From the NCBI GenBank assembly GCA_023426935.1, contig JAEZBR010000023.1:1-8730 (forward strand): a DNA stretch of 8,730 nt, written 5' to 3'. Below are positions 1 through 6,851 of this stretch, one piece after another. Below the pieces are notes generated by a model, which made no database searches, was not told the DNA's origin, and was given only the letters and a program-made list of their open reading frames with translations. The first letter of the stretch is position 1, and each line of letters opens with the position of its first letter. A program made the translations under genes and the position numbers. The stretch is from Bacillota bacterium. Lineage in GTDB: Bacteria; Bacillota_I; Bacilli_A; Erysipelotrichales; Erysipelotrichaceae.

Positions 1-6
1 GGTATA

Positions 7-18
7 GCTAGGCCTAGC
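7..18. repeat. 12-bp perfect palindrome at window start
   Basis: GCTAGGCCTAGC reads the same on both strands. It lies in a CTAG-rich stretch, with CTAG at 8-11, 14-17 and 20-23. The gene or transcript it belongs to lies upstream of the window. It could be the end of an upstream structure or a protein-binding site; nothing visible decides which. No gene was recognised in 1-82. Confidence 0.4.
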
Positions 19-82
19 CCTAGTAAAAACGGTTCGTCGCCGGTCCCTTACCTACTTCAATTATCTCTTCCTCCCTATTATC

Positions 83-114
83 GGATTGCCTAGAGTTGGT
101 AATCCCTTTTTTTT
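83..114 (+). terminator. Intrinsic terminator upstream of ppdK
   Basis: GGATTGCC (83-90) pairs with GGTAATCC (98-105) through one G-U wobble, leaving a 7-nt loop. The stem is followed by C and eight T (106-114). It reads on the + strand, so it either ends an upstream transcript or is the terminator of a leader attenuator for ppdK. No antiterminator, T-box or other known riboswitch signature was recognised in 1-82, which favours a plain upstream terminator. Confidence 0.7.
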
Positions 115-145
115 GTTTTATTTACTGTTACATTGGTTTATTAAG

Positions 146-154
146 TGTTAAAAT
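146..154 (+). promoter_or_regulatory. Candidate extended -10 promoter of ppdK
   Basis: TAAAAT (149-154) matches five of six -10 consensus bases and is preceded by TG one base upstream (146-147), which forms an extended -10. The -35 region is poor: TGTTAC at 126-131 with a 17-bp spacer. It lies after the 83-114 terminator and before the ribosome binding site, as expected if ppdK has its own promoter. This is inferred from sequence only. Confidence 0.4.
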
Positions 155-179
155 TAGACTTGTCAAAAAGGAGGATAAC

Positions 180-2891
180 ATGGCAAAGAAGTACGTATAC
201 CTGTTTTCAGAAGGAAACGGGAAAATGCGCGAACTGCTGGGTGGCAAAGGTGCCGGACTAGCAGAAATGGCAAATCTGGGCATGCCGGTTCCGTATGGTT
301 TTACTATCACGACCGAAGCTTGTAACCAGTACTACGCTGACGGTGAAAAGATTTCACCAGAAATTGAAAAAGAGATTTTTAAGTATTTAACTAAGTTAGA
401 AAAAGAATCCGGAAAAAAATTAGGCAGTGTTTCCAATCCGCTTTTAGTCTCCGTAAGATCCGGAGCTAGAGCGTCAATGCCGGGAATGATGGATACTATC
501 CTCAACCTCGGCTTAAATGATGAAGTCGTCGAAGGCTTCGCAAAGCTTACTAACAATGAACGTTTCGCTTACGATTCTTATCGTCGTTTCGTTCAAATGT
601 TTTCCGATGTTGTAATGCAGGTTCCGAAGCGGAACTTCGAAGTTATCATCGATGAAATGAAAGAGAAGAAAGGTATCAAGCTAGATACTGAATTCACCGC
701 TGATGATTTAAAGGAAATGGTCGTAAAGTTCAAGGAATATTATGAACAAACCAAACATGCCAAATTCCCGACGGATCCTAAGACCCAATTATTGGAAGCC
801 GTTAAAGCAGTCTTCCGTTCTTGGAACAACGAAAGAGCAATCTATTATCGTAAGATGAACGATATCCCAGGTGAATGGGGTACGGCGGTTACGGTTCAGA
901 TGATGGTCTTCGGAAATATGGGTGACGATTCCGGAACCGGTGTCGCCTTTACCCGTAATCCCGCGACCGGCGAGAAGAAGTTATTCGGTGAGTTCTTAAT
1001 GAATGCTCAGGGCGAAGATGTTGTTGCCGGAGTTAGAACCCCGGAACCAATCGCGAGATTGAAACAAGAATCACCATCTGCCTATAAACAGTTTGTCACC
1101 ATCTGTGGCAAATTGGAAAATCATTATAAGGATATGCAGGATATGGAGTTTACGGTCGAAAAGGGTAAGCTATTTATGTTACAGACCCGTAACGCCAAAC
1201 GGACAGCAACAGCAGCGTTAAAAGTTGCGGTTGATATGGTTAAAGAAGGAATGATCAGCAAGGAACAGGCCATTATGATGGTCGAACCTAATCAGTTGAA
1301 TTCCTTATTACATCCGCAGTTTGATCCGGCAGCGTTAAAAGCTGCGACGCCGATCACGACCGCGTTACCGGCTTCTCCAGGCGCAGCTTGCGGACAAGTT
1401 GTCTTCTCCGCTGAAGATGCGACTGCTTGGGTTAAAGATGGCAAGAAAGTTATCATGGTACGGTTAGAAACTTCACCGGAAGATATCGAAGGAATGCATA
1501 TTTCTCAGGGTATCTTAACGGTTAGAGGTGGTATGACTTCCCATGCAGCCGTTGTTGCCAGAGGTATGGGGGCTTGCTGCGTATCTGGCGCTGGCAGTAT
1601 CGTAATCGAAGGTAAGTCTTTCACCGTTTCGGGCAAGACTTATCACGAAGGCGATTGGATTTCGTTAGACGGTTCCACCGGTAATGTTTATGGTGAAGCT
1701 ATCAAGACGGTTCCGGCTTCTATTTCCGGCAACTTCGAAAAGTTCATGAAATGGGCTGATGAAGTTCGTCGTTTGAAAGTTATGACTAATGCGGATACCC
1801 CGAAGGATGCGGCTCAAGCGGTTAAGTTTGGCGCTCAGGGAATCGGCTTAGTTCGGACTGAGCATATGTTCTTCCAAGGTGATCGGATTAGAGCAATCCG
1901 TGAAATGATTGTTTCCGATACGGTTGAACAACGTGAAAAAGCGTTGGAGAAGTTATTGCCGATGCAGAGATCCGATTTTGAAGGAATCTATGAGGCCATG
2001 GAAGGTCGTCCGGTAACGATTCGTTATCTAGATCCACCATTACATGAATTCGTTCCGAAGGATGAGGACGATATCAAAGAATTAGCGAAAGACATGAAGA
2101 TGCCGTTAGAGAAACTTGAAGGCATTATTCAGGGTCTGCATGAATTCAATCCGATGATGGGACATCGTGGCTGCCGTTTAGCTGTCTCTTTCCCGGAAAT
2201 CGCCAGAATGCAGACGAAAGCCGTAATCGAAGCGGCAATTAATGTCAATAAGAAACATCCTTCTTGGCATATCGAACCGGAAATTATGATTCCGTTAGTT
2301 GGCGAAGTTAAGGAATTAGCTTATGTCAAAGGAATCGTTGTAGAAACGGCCGATAAGTTAATCGCTGAGAAGAAAGTTAAGATGAAGTATCAAGTTGGAA
2401 CCATGATTGAAATCCCGCGGGCGGCGATTACGGCCGGTGAGATTGCTCAAGAGGCTGAATTCTTCAGTTTCGGAACCAACGATCTAACGCAGATGACTTT
2501 CGGTTTCTCCCGAGATGATGCCGGTACTTTCTTACCGTATTATTACAATCGTAAGATTTATGACTTCGACCCATTCCAGCATTTGGATCAAAAGGGTGTC
2601 GGTCAGCTGATCAGAATGGCGGCAGTAGCCGGAAGGAAGACCAGACCTGATTTGAAGTTAGGAATCTGCGGTGAACATGGTGGCGATCCGTTATCGATTC
2701 AATTCGTCGATACGGTCGGCCTAGATTATGTTTCCTGCTCACCATACCGAGTACCAATCGCTAGATTAGCTGCAGCCCAAGCTGCGATTCGTAACAAGAA
2801 GCTAGTCAGAGATGTCGATACGGTTGCGAAAAAGACGGCCACTAAGGCAAAAGCTAAGAAAGTAGTCAAGAAAGCCAAGAATAAGAAGTAA
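180..2891 (+). CDS. ppdK: Pyruvate, phosphate dikinase (PPDK)
   Basis: A cytosolic enzyme that interconverts pyruvate + ATP + Pi and PEP + AMP + PPi, used for PPi-linked glycolysis or gluconeogenesis in many anaerobes. The 903-residue product has the full family order. The N-terminal ATP-grasp-like domain (about 1-350) has GGKGAGLAEM near residue 22 and VRSGARASMPGMMDT near 93. The swivelling phosphohistidine domain carries GGMTSHAAVVARG with catalytic His455, the same number as in the Clostridium symbiosum enzyme. The C-terminal PEP/pyruvate barrel has Arg559 (LVRTEHMFF), Glu744, Asn767 (GTNDLTQM) and Cys830 (GICGEHGGDP). The ATG at 180 is chosen because AAGGAGG (168-174) sits 5 nt upstream and MAKKYVYLF matches the family N-terminus. 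An in-frame TTG at 96 lies inside the terminator loop and is rejected. Oddity: about 30 extra Lys/Ala-rich residues follow the normal family end (AAAQAAIRNK). No PPDK regulatory protein gene is present in the window. Confidence 0.97.
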   Translation: MAKKYVYLFSEGNGKMRELLGGKGAGLAEMANLGMPVPYGFTITTEACNQYYADGEKISPEIEKEIFKYLTKLEKESGKKLGSVSNPLLVSVRSGARASMPGMMDTILNLGLNDEVVEGFAKLTNNERFAYDSYRRFVQMFSDVVMQVPKRNFEVIIDEMKEKKGIKLDTEFTADDLKEMVVKFKEYYEQTKHAKFPTDPKTQLLEAVKAVFRSWNNERAIYYRKMNDIPGEWGTAVTVQMMVFGNMGDDSGTGVAFTRNPATGEKKLFGEFLMNAQGEDVVAGVRTPEPIARLKQESPSAYKQFVTICGKLENHYKDMQDMEFTVEKGKLFMLQTRNAKRTATAALKVAVDMVKEGMISKEQAIMMVEPNQLNSLLHPQFDPAALKAATPITTALPASPGAACGQVVFSAEDATAWVKDGKKVIMVRLETSPEDIEGMHISQGILTVRGGMTSHAAVVARGMGACCVSGAGSIVIEGKSFTVSGKTYHEGDWISLDGSTGNVYGEAIKTVPASISGNFEKFMKWADEVRRLKVMTNADTPKDAAQAVKFGAQGIGLVRTEHMFFQGDRIRAIREMIVSDTVEQREKALEKLLPMQRSDFEGIYEAMEGRPVTIRYLDPPLHEFVPKDEDDIKELAKDMKMPLEKLEGIIQGLHEFNPMMGHRGCRLAVSFPEIARMQTKAVIEAAINVNKKHPSWHIEPEIMIPLVGEVKELAYVKGIVVETADKLIAEKKVKMKYQVGTMIEIPRAAITAGEIAQEAEFFSFGTNDLTQMTFGFSRDDAGTFLPYYYNRKIYDFDPFQHLDQKGVGQLIRMAAVAGRKTRPDLKLGICGEHGGDPLSIQFVDTVGLDYVSCSPYRVPIARLAAAQAAIRNKKLVRDVDTVAKKTATKAKAKKVVKKAKNKK

Positions 2892-2899
2892 TAAAACAA

Positions 2900-2931
2900 A
2901 CGGCAGAGCGTAACACTCTGCCGTCGTTTTT
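2900..2931 (+). terminator. Intrinsic terminator after ppdK
   Basis: ACGGCAGAG (2900-2908) pairs perfectly with CTCTGCCGT (2916-2924), a 9-bp GC-rich stem with a 7-nt loop. A T-run follows at 2927-2931. It starts 9 nt after the ppdK stop, so ppdK is probably monocistronic or the last gene of its unit. Confidence 0.88.
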
Positions 2932-2956
2932 ATCAACAAACCCTTGTTTTTGTCAA

Positions 2957-2985
2957 TTTAATCCACTAGAAAACTAATCTATACT
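2957..2985 (+). promoter_or_regulatory. Candidate promoter of the mntP-like/tetR unit
   Basis: TATACT (2980-2985) is a good -10. A weak -35, TTTAAT (2957-2962), lies 17 bp upstream. A better TTGTCA at 2950-2955 is too far away (24 bp). The -10 sits inside the short dyad TCTA-TAC-TAGA, which could be part of an operator for the downstream TetR protein; this is speculative. The whole gap after the ppdK terminator is about 80 nt, too short for a yybP-ykoY manganese riboswitch, and none was recognised. Confidence 0.4.
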
Positions 2986-3013
2986 AGAATTAAGAAATTT
3001 TGGGAGGAATACG

Positions 3014-3574
3014 ATGAATTTGATTCATGTCATAGTTATCTACTTTATCGCTTCAATAGATAGCATGTTACTGCTGATGCGAAAAGGGGCAACTTGTAAG
3101 AAACTTAGTTTATCACAACGATTGTTATATCCTTTGGTTTGTTGCTTGATTTCCTTGACGGCGATTACTTTGGGCTATGGGATTTCGCGATTATTCAATT
3201 ATCCGGTAATCAATCGCTTTTCAATCTTTATTACCGCTAATATCGTTTTAGGGATCGGGATTTGGTTTATTTGGAAAGGACGACGCGAGAAAGTATTTGA
3301 AGAACGTCTCGATGAATCGTTCACGCTTAGACATTATTTCAATCTTGCATTATTGACTAATGTCGACACTTTATTTATCGGTCTATGTTTTGGCTTAGTT
3401 TCTTTCAATTTTTCTCTCTCCTTATTAGTCGGAACTTTGATTAATTTCTGCAGTGCCTTGGTCGGTTTTGAGGTCGGTTATCAAAAAGGCTATTACGGAA
3501 AATGGGCTTCGATTATTGGGGGATTCTTGATGATAGGATTCGGAATTTATTTTGGGTTTAAATTTGTCTTATGA
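3014..3574 (+). CDS. MntP-like manganese efflux pump (divergent)
   Basis: A 186-residue integral membrane protein. About six hydrophobic helices are visible at roughly 1-22, 36-58, 69-88, 107-128, 132-152 and 164-184. Length and layout match the MntP (YebN, DUF204) family of proton-coupled Mn2+ exporters. The two family half-motifs are recognisable: ASIDSMLLLMRKG with Asp16 in helix 1, and LLTNVDTLFIGLCFG with Asp118 in helix 4. The C-terminal GYQKGYYGKWASIIGG also resembles the family. The ATG is supported by GGGAGGA about 7 nt upstream. Overall identity looks low, so manganese is the family default and not shown for this member; another divalent cation, or a different member of the wider LysE-like superfamily, is possible. 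Its gene is followed 18 nt later by a TetR-family regulator, probably cotranscribed. Confidence 0.72.
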   Translation: MNLIHVIVIYFIASIDSMLLLMRKGATCKKLSLSQRLLYPLVCCLISLTAITLGYGISRLFNYPVINRFSIFITANIVLGIGIWFIWKGRREKVFEERLDESFTLRHYFNLALLTNVDTLFIGLCFGLVSFNFSLSLLVGTLINFCSALVGFEVGYQKGYYGKWASIIGGFLMIGFGIYFGFKFVL

Positions 3575-3592
3575 TCATAACGGGGGTATCTT

Positions 3593-4156
3593 ATGGGCTG
3601 GAAAGAATATTCCGATAACAACACCCGCAATCTGATTGCGGAGAGTTTAAGACATTTAATGATGTCTAGACCTTTTGAGTTGATCCGAATCAAAGATATC
3701 TGTAACGAAGTCGGGGTCGTCAGAGTAACTTTCTATAATTACTTTATCGATAAATATGACACTCTAGATTATCTGATCAAAAACGATCTGATCATTCCTA
3801 ATGAAACCTTAGCCGATCAAGGAAAATTATTGGATCTGACTAAAGCGATAATCAAGGAAATCGATTCAAAATGGGACTTCTATAAAATTGCGTATAAGAT
3901 TGAAGGGCAGAATAATTTCGAAGGTTTAATGCGCAATAATTTATGCGAACTGTTCTTAAGAATGCTGAAGAACAATCGCAAGGAAGATGATTCACCTAAT
4001 AAGATTAATAATAAAATGATTGCGACCTTCTTTGCTCAATCAATGACTTATGCAATCTATAGCTGGTTATTTTACCCCCAGAGGATATCCAGTGAACAAT
4101 GTTATCTGTATATGTCAGAAGTAATGCAGCGCAGTATGTTGGATTTCTTAAATTGA
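3593..4156 (+). CDS. TetR/AcrR-family transcriptional regulator
   Basis: A 187-residue DNA-binding regulator. The N-terminal TetR helix-turn-helix spans about 10-62. Its recognition part IKDICNEVGVVRVTFYNYF, followed by DKYDTLDYLI, corresponds to the usual 'I..I...AGV...TFY.HF.DK..L' pattern. The C-terminal helical ligand/dimer domain (about 70-187) resembles that of DhaS/YxaF-like small TetR proteins. The start is supported by CGGGGG around 3581-3586. The gene lies 18 nt after the MntP-like pump and 102 nt before metK, so autoregulation of the pump unit is the simplest role; control of metK is also possible. The ligand cannot be read from sequence. Unusual: Val replaces the Ser/Gly common just before the TFY motif. 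Confidence 0.88.
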   Translation: MGWKEYSDNNTRNLIAESLRHLMMSRPFELIRIKDICNEVGVVRVTFYNYFIDKYDTLDYLIKNDLIIPNETLADQGKLLDLTKAIIKEIDSKWDFYKIAYKIEGQNNFEGLMRNNLCELFLRMLKNNRKEDDSPNKINNKMIATFFAQSMTYAIYSWLFYPQRISSEQCYLYMSEVMQRSMLDFLN

Positions 4157-4183
4157 TCTTTTACAAAACTTGGAATATGTCTA

Positions 4184-4211
4184 TTAACAAATAAAGTACT
4201 AGTACTAAAAT
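4184..4211 (+). promoter_or_regulatory. metK promoter with palindromic operator-like spacer
   Basis: The -35 TTAACA (4184-4189) and -10 TAAAAT (4206-4211) each match five of six consensus bases and are 16 bp apart. The spacer contains AGTACTAGTACT (4195-4206), a perfect 12-bp palindrome that touches the -10. A repressor bound there would block RNA polymerase. Transcription would start near 4218, giving a leader of only about 40 nt, too short for a SAM riboswitch. Confidence 0.55.
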
Positions 4212-4221
4212 GAAACTAGAT

Positions 4222-4237
4222 AGCAATTTTAATTGCT
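4222..4237 (+). repeat. Inverted repeat in metK leader
   Basis: AGCAATT (4222-4228) and AATTGCT (4231-4237) are perfect inverted repeats separated by TT. As RNA they would form a small AU-rich hairpin with a slightly opened loop, ending 4 nt before the AGGAGG ribosome binding site (4242-4247). As DNA they could be an operator. There is no T-run, so it is not a terminator. Confidence 0.5.
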
Positions 4238-4258
4238 TGTCAGGAGGACTAAACAATT

Positions 4259-5350
4259 ATGATCTTTACATCAGAGAGTGTTACCGCGGGACATCCCGAT
4301 AAAATATGTGACCAGATTTCCGATGCGTTTGTGGATGAAGCTTTAAGGCAGGATCCCGAAAGCCATATGGCGGTCGAAGTCACCATTAAGGATGATTTAA
4401 TCTTCGTGTATGGGGAAGCCGGAACAAAGGCTAATATCGATTACGCAAAAATCGCTAAGAAAGTTATTAAGGAGATTGGTTATCCCGAAGAATATCAAGT
4501 TGAATTGCACGTTAAGAATCAGTCGGCCGAGATTAATAACGCCGTAAGGAAGAGCGATGGTCAGATTGGCGCAGGTGACCAAGGAATTATGTTCGGCTAT
4601 GCGTGTAACGAAACGAAAGAATATATGCCGGCGGCGTTCTATTATGCTTGCTTGCTTTCCCGAAAATTAGGAGCGCTACAGAAAAGCGATTCCCGCTTAG
4701 GACCGGATGGTAAAACGCAGGTCTCCGTCGAATATGATGATCAGGGGAAAGTTCAGCGGATCGATACGATTATCGTTTCGACCATGCATAAGAAAGAAGT
4801 CAGCCAGGATGAGATTCATGAATTGATCATGAATCAATTGATCAAGCCAAATATCGAAGCTAAGTTGATGGATGATAAAACTAAGATTTTCATCAATCCC
4901 TCGGGCAGTTTCATCGTCGGTGGTTCCTTCGGGGATTCCGGCACGACCGGCAGAAAAATTGTTTCGGATACTTATGGCGGATATGGCCGAGTCGGTGGAG
5001 GATGTTTCTCCAGTAAAGATCCTTCCAAAGTCGATCGCAGCGCCGCTTACTATGCTCGATATGTTGCGAAGAATGTCGTCGCAAATAAGTTAGCCGATCG
5101 CTGTGAGATCGAATTAGCTTACGCGATTGGAATTCCTCAGCCTATTTCTTTATCCCTCGAAACGTTCGGGACCGAAAAGATTTCCAAAGCTGAAATATTG
5201 AATATTATCAATAAGAATTTCGATTTCTCCGTTAAGAATATGATCGATGAATTAGATCTAAGACGTCCAATCTATCAGGATACCGCATGTTACGGACATT
5301 TCGGGAATCCGGATTACAGTTGGGAAAAAGTCATCGAATTGAAACGTTAA
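4259..5350 (+). CDS. metK: S-adenosylmethionine synthetase (MetK)
   Basis: Makes S-adenosylmethionine from methionine and ATP with release of Pi and PPi; cytosolic, normally tetrameric. The 363-residue product shows all family blocks: FTSESVTAGHPDKICDQISD (3-22) with the ATP-binding GHPDK, GAGDQGIMFGYA (104-115), GRKIVSDTYGG (231-241), the P-loop-like GGGCFSSKD (246-254), then KVDRSAAY and TACYGHFG. It is shorter than the usual 380-400 residues because of a brief N-terminus, compact loops and an early C-terminal end (WEKVIELKR). Val245 stands where the family normally has His (ARHGGGAFSGKD in typical bacterial enzymes); the catalytic Asp and Lys blocks are intact. The ATG is preceded by AGGAGG (4242-4247), 11 nt away. 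A radical SAM gene follows 51 nt later and is probably cotranscribed. Confidence 0.96.
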   Translation: MIFTSESVTAGHPDKICDQISDAFVDEALRQDPESHMAVEVTIKDDLIFVYGEAGTKANIDYAKIAKKVIKEIGYPEEYQVELHVKNQSAEINNAVRKSDGQIGAGDQGIMFGYACNETKEYMPAAFYYACLLSRKLGALQKSDSRLGPDGKTQVSVEYDDQGKVQRIDTIIVSTMHKKEVSQDEIHELIMNQLIKPNIEAKLMDDKTKIFINPSGSFIVGGSFGDSGTTGRKIVSDTYGGYGRVGGGCFSSKDPSKVDRSAAYYARYVAKNVVANKLADRCEIELAYAIGIPQPISLSLETFGTEKISKAEILNIINKNFDFSVKNMIDELDLRRPIYQDTACYGHFGNPDYSWEKVIELKR

Positions 5351-5357
5351 TTTACCT

Positions 5358-5381
5358 GCTACTGAAGAATACATCAGTTGC
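5358..5381 (+). other. Intercistronic stem-loop, metK to radical SAM gene
   Basis: ACTGA (5361-5365) pairs with TCAGT (5374-5378) across an 8-nt loop. Two further G-C pairs (5358-5359 with 5380-5381) lie beyond one T-T mismatch. No T-run follows, so it is not a terminator. It may adjust mRNA stability or relative expression between the two genes. It is weak and may be chance. Confidence 0.3.
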
Positions 5382-5401
5382 GATAACCTAAGGAGGCAAT
5401 T

Positions 5402-6763
5402 ATGGCAGGATTTAAACAGGGAGTAGAAGCGACATCATTGAAGATGGTCTTATCTTATTTGGATAAAGATCCGGATACCAACATTCCGAAGATTTTGGAT
5501 TGGGTTGAAAGATTTGATACCAAAGGAACAGTCAAGGGGCAGACAACGGCAATCCGTAAAGCATTAGCGGATCCGAACAACAACTGGAACCAATTGGTCA
5601 AAAGTCTATGGACCGATATCGATGATGGTGTTAGACGCAAGTTAATGGAAAACTTCATTATCAATGCGACCATTCTTGGCGGCCAAACGCAGAAGAAAGT
5701 TCGAGAGGAGAATAATTGTAACATCCCTTGGGCGATTCTGATGGATCCTACCAGTGCTTGTAACTTACATTGTATCGGTTGCTGGGCAGCTGATTATGGC
5801 AATAAATTATCGATGGATATCGAGACTTTAGACAGTATTATTAAACAGGGAACCGCAATGGGTACTTATATGTATATCTATTCCGGTGGCGAACCGTTAG
5901 TAAGAAAGAAAGATCTGATCACCTTATGTGAAAGACATCCTGATTGTCAGTTCTTATCCTTCACTAATTCAACCCTAATCGATGAACAGTTCGCGAACGA
6001 TATGTTAAGAGTCAAGAATTTCATTCCGGCAATCAGTATCGAAGGATTTGAGGATGCGACGGATTCGCGCAGAGGTAAAGGAATTTATCAGGCAGTATTA
6101 AAAGCGATGGCTTTATTAAAAGCTAAAAAGTTACCGTTCGGAATCTCCTGCTGCTATACTTCCGCCAATTATAAAGTAATCGGTTCTGAAGAATACTTTG
6201 ACGATATGATTGCCAAGGGTGCGAAGTTTGCTTGGTTCTTTACCTATATGCCAATTGGCAAGGATGCCGTACCGGAATTAATGTGTACTGCGGAACAACG
6301 TGAGTATATGTATCATAAGATCCGGGAATATCGGAATACTAAGCCGATCTTCACTTTGGATTTCTGGAATGATGGTGAATATGTTAAGGGTTGTATTGCC
6401 GGTGGTCGTAACTACTTACACATCAACGCGAATGGTGATATTGAACCATGTGCTTTCATCCATTACTCCGATACCAATATTCATACCGGAACCTTGTTAG
6501 AGGCTTATAAGAATCCGTTATTCATGGCTTATCATGATGGTCAGCCATTCAATCATAACCATTTAAGACCATGTCCATTATTGGATAATCCGGAGAAGCT
6601 AGCCGGAATGGTTCATGAGTCTGGGGCCAAGAGTACCGATTGTACCAGTCCGGAAGATGTCGATGACTTAACCGCCAAGACAAAACCAGTTGCGGAAAAG
6701 TGGGCAGTAACCGCTGATAAACTCTGGAAAGAATCACATCCGGAAGATCCGTTAAATAAGTAG
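5402..6763 (+). CDS. Radical SAM protein with SPASM-like tail, substrate unknown
   Basis: A 453-residue iron-sulfur enzyme that would cleave S-adenosylmethionine to a 5'-deoxyadenosyl radical. The cluster motif CNLHCIGC (Cys120, Cys124, Cys127) is preceded by MDPTSA, and SGGEPL (161-166) is the SAM-binding GGE motif. A helical region of about 110 residues precedes the barrel. After the barrel, GCIAGGRNYLHINANGDIEPC (Cys331, Cys350) followed by RPCPLL (Cys391) and Cys414 resembles a SPASM/Twitch-type auxiliary cluster region. The ATG follows AAGGAGG (5390-5396) by 5 nt. I do not recognise the substrate. There is no small precursor peptide, transporter or tailoring partner next to it, which argues against RiPP maturation. 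Its position directly behind metK suggests SAM supply is coordinated with it. Possible roles include small-molecule, lipid or protein modification. Confidence 0.85.
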   Translation: MAGFKQGVEATSLKMVLSYLDKDPDTNIPKILDWVERFDTKGTVKGQTTAIRKALADPNNNWNQLVKSLWTDIDDGVRRKLMENFIINATILGGQTQKKVREENNCNIPWAILMDPTSACNLHCIGCWAADYGNKLSMDIETLDSIIKQGTAMGTYMYIYSGGEPLVRKKDLITLCERHPDCQFLSFTNSTLIDEQFANDMLRVKNFIPAISIEGFEDATDSRRGKGIYQAVLKAMALLKAKKLPFGISCCYTSANYKVIGSEEYFDDMIAKGAKFAWFFTYMPIGKDAVPELMCTAEQREYMYHKIREYRNTKPIFTLDFWNDGEYVKGCIAGGRNYLHINANGDIEPCAFIHYSDTNIHTGTLLEAYKNPLFMAYHDGQPFNHNHLRPCPLLDNPEKLAGMVHESGAKSTDCTSPEDVDDLTAKTKPVAEKWAVTADKLWKESHPEDPLNK

Positions 6764-6770
6764 TATTTCC

Positions 6771-6798
6771 AACAGGATTCGTTAAGGATCCTGTTTTT
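6771..6798 (+). terminator. Intrinsic terminator after radical SAM gene
   Basis: AACAGGATTC (6771-6780) pairs with GGATCCTGTT preceded by its own G (6786-6795), a 10-bp stem including one wobble, with loop GTTAA (6781-6785). The T-run spans 6794-6798. It begins 8 nt after the stop and ends the metK/radical SAM unit. Confidence 0.85.
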
Positions 6799-6808
6799 AT
6801 GTACATTC

Positions 6809-6837
6809 TTGATATATCGGACCCCTAGGGGTATAGT
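6809..6837 (+). promoter_or_regulatory. Promoter with ACCCCTAGGGGT palindrome in the spacer
   Basis: The -35 TTGATA (6809-6814) and -10 TATAGT (6832-6837) are separated by exactly 17 bp. The spacer holds the perfect palindrome ACCCCTAGGGGT (6821-6832), which overlaps the first -10 base. C-tract/G-tract dyads of this kind resemble operators of CsoR-family metal or sulfur sensors; that comparison is from family knowledge, and no CsoR gene is in the window. The promoter would drive the XRE-TPR regulator with a leader of about 180 nt. Confidence 0.55.
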
Positions 6838-6851
6838 ATCTATAAATAACG

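Noticed and set aside
1..114. T-box leader upstream of ppdK
   Set aside because: The GC-rich stretch at 30-50 superficially resembles T-box 3' sequence, but the TGGNACCGCG antiterminator core is absent.
96..179. Longer ppdK frame starting at TTG 96
   Set aside because: The start falls inside the terminator loop, has no ribosome binding site, and encodes residues absent from the PPDK family. The ATG at 180 has AAGGAGG at ideal spacing.
2932..3013. yybP-ykoY manganese riboswitch before the MntP-like gene
   Set aside because: The gap is about 80 nt and lacks the conserved internal-loop sequences and stems of that class.
4157..4258. SAM riboswitch upstream of metK
   Set aside because: Only 102 nt separate tetR and metK, and no S-box core, pseudoknot or expression-platform terminator is visible.
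4872..5093. 73-aa + strand frame inside metK
   Set aside because: It lies entirely within conserved metK coding sequence in another frame, with no ribosome binding site and no recognisable protein features.
5402..6763. Radical SAM protein as a RiPP-maturing enzyme acting on the 32-aa peptide at 8376
   Set aside because: A terminator, a new promoter and the receptor gene separate them, and the peptide has a signal-peptide design without a RiPP leader. The receptor is the better partner.
6549..6806. 85-aa minus-strand frame over the end of the radical SAM gene
   Set aside because: It overlaps conserved coding sequence and the terminator, and has no supporting signals.
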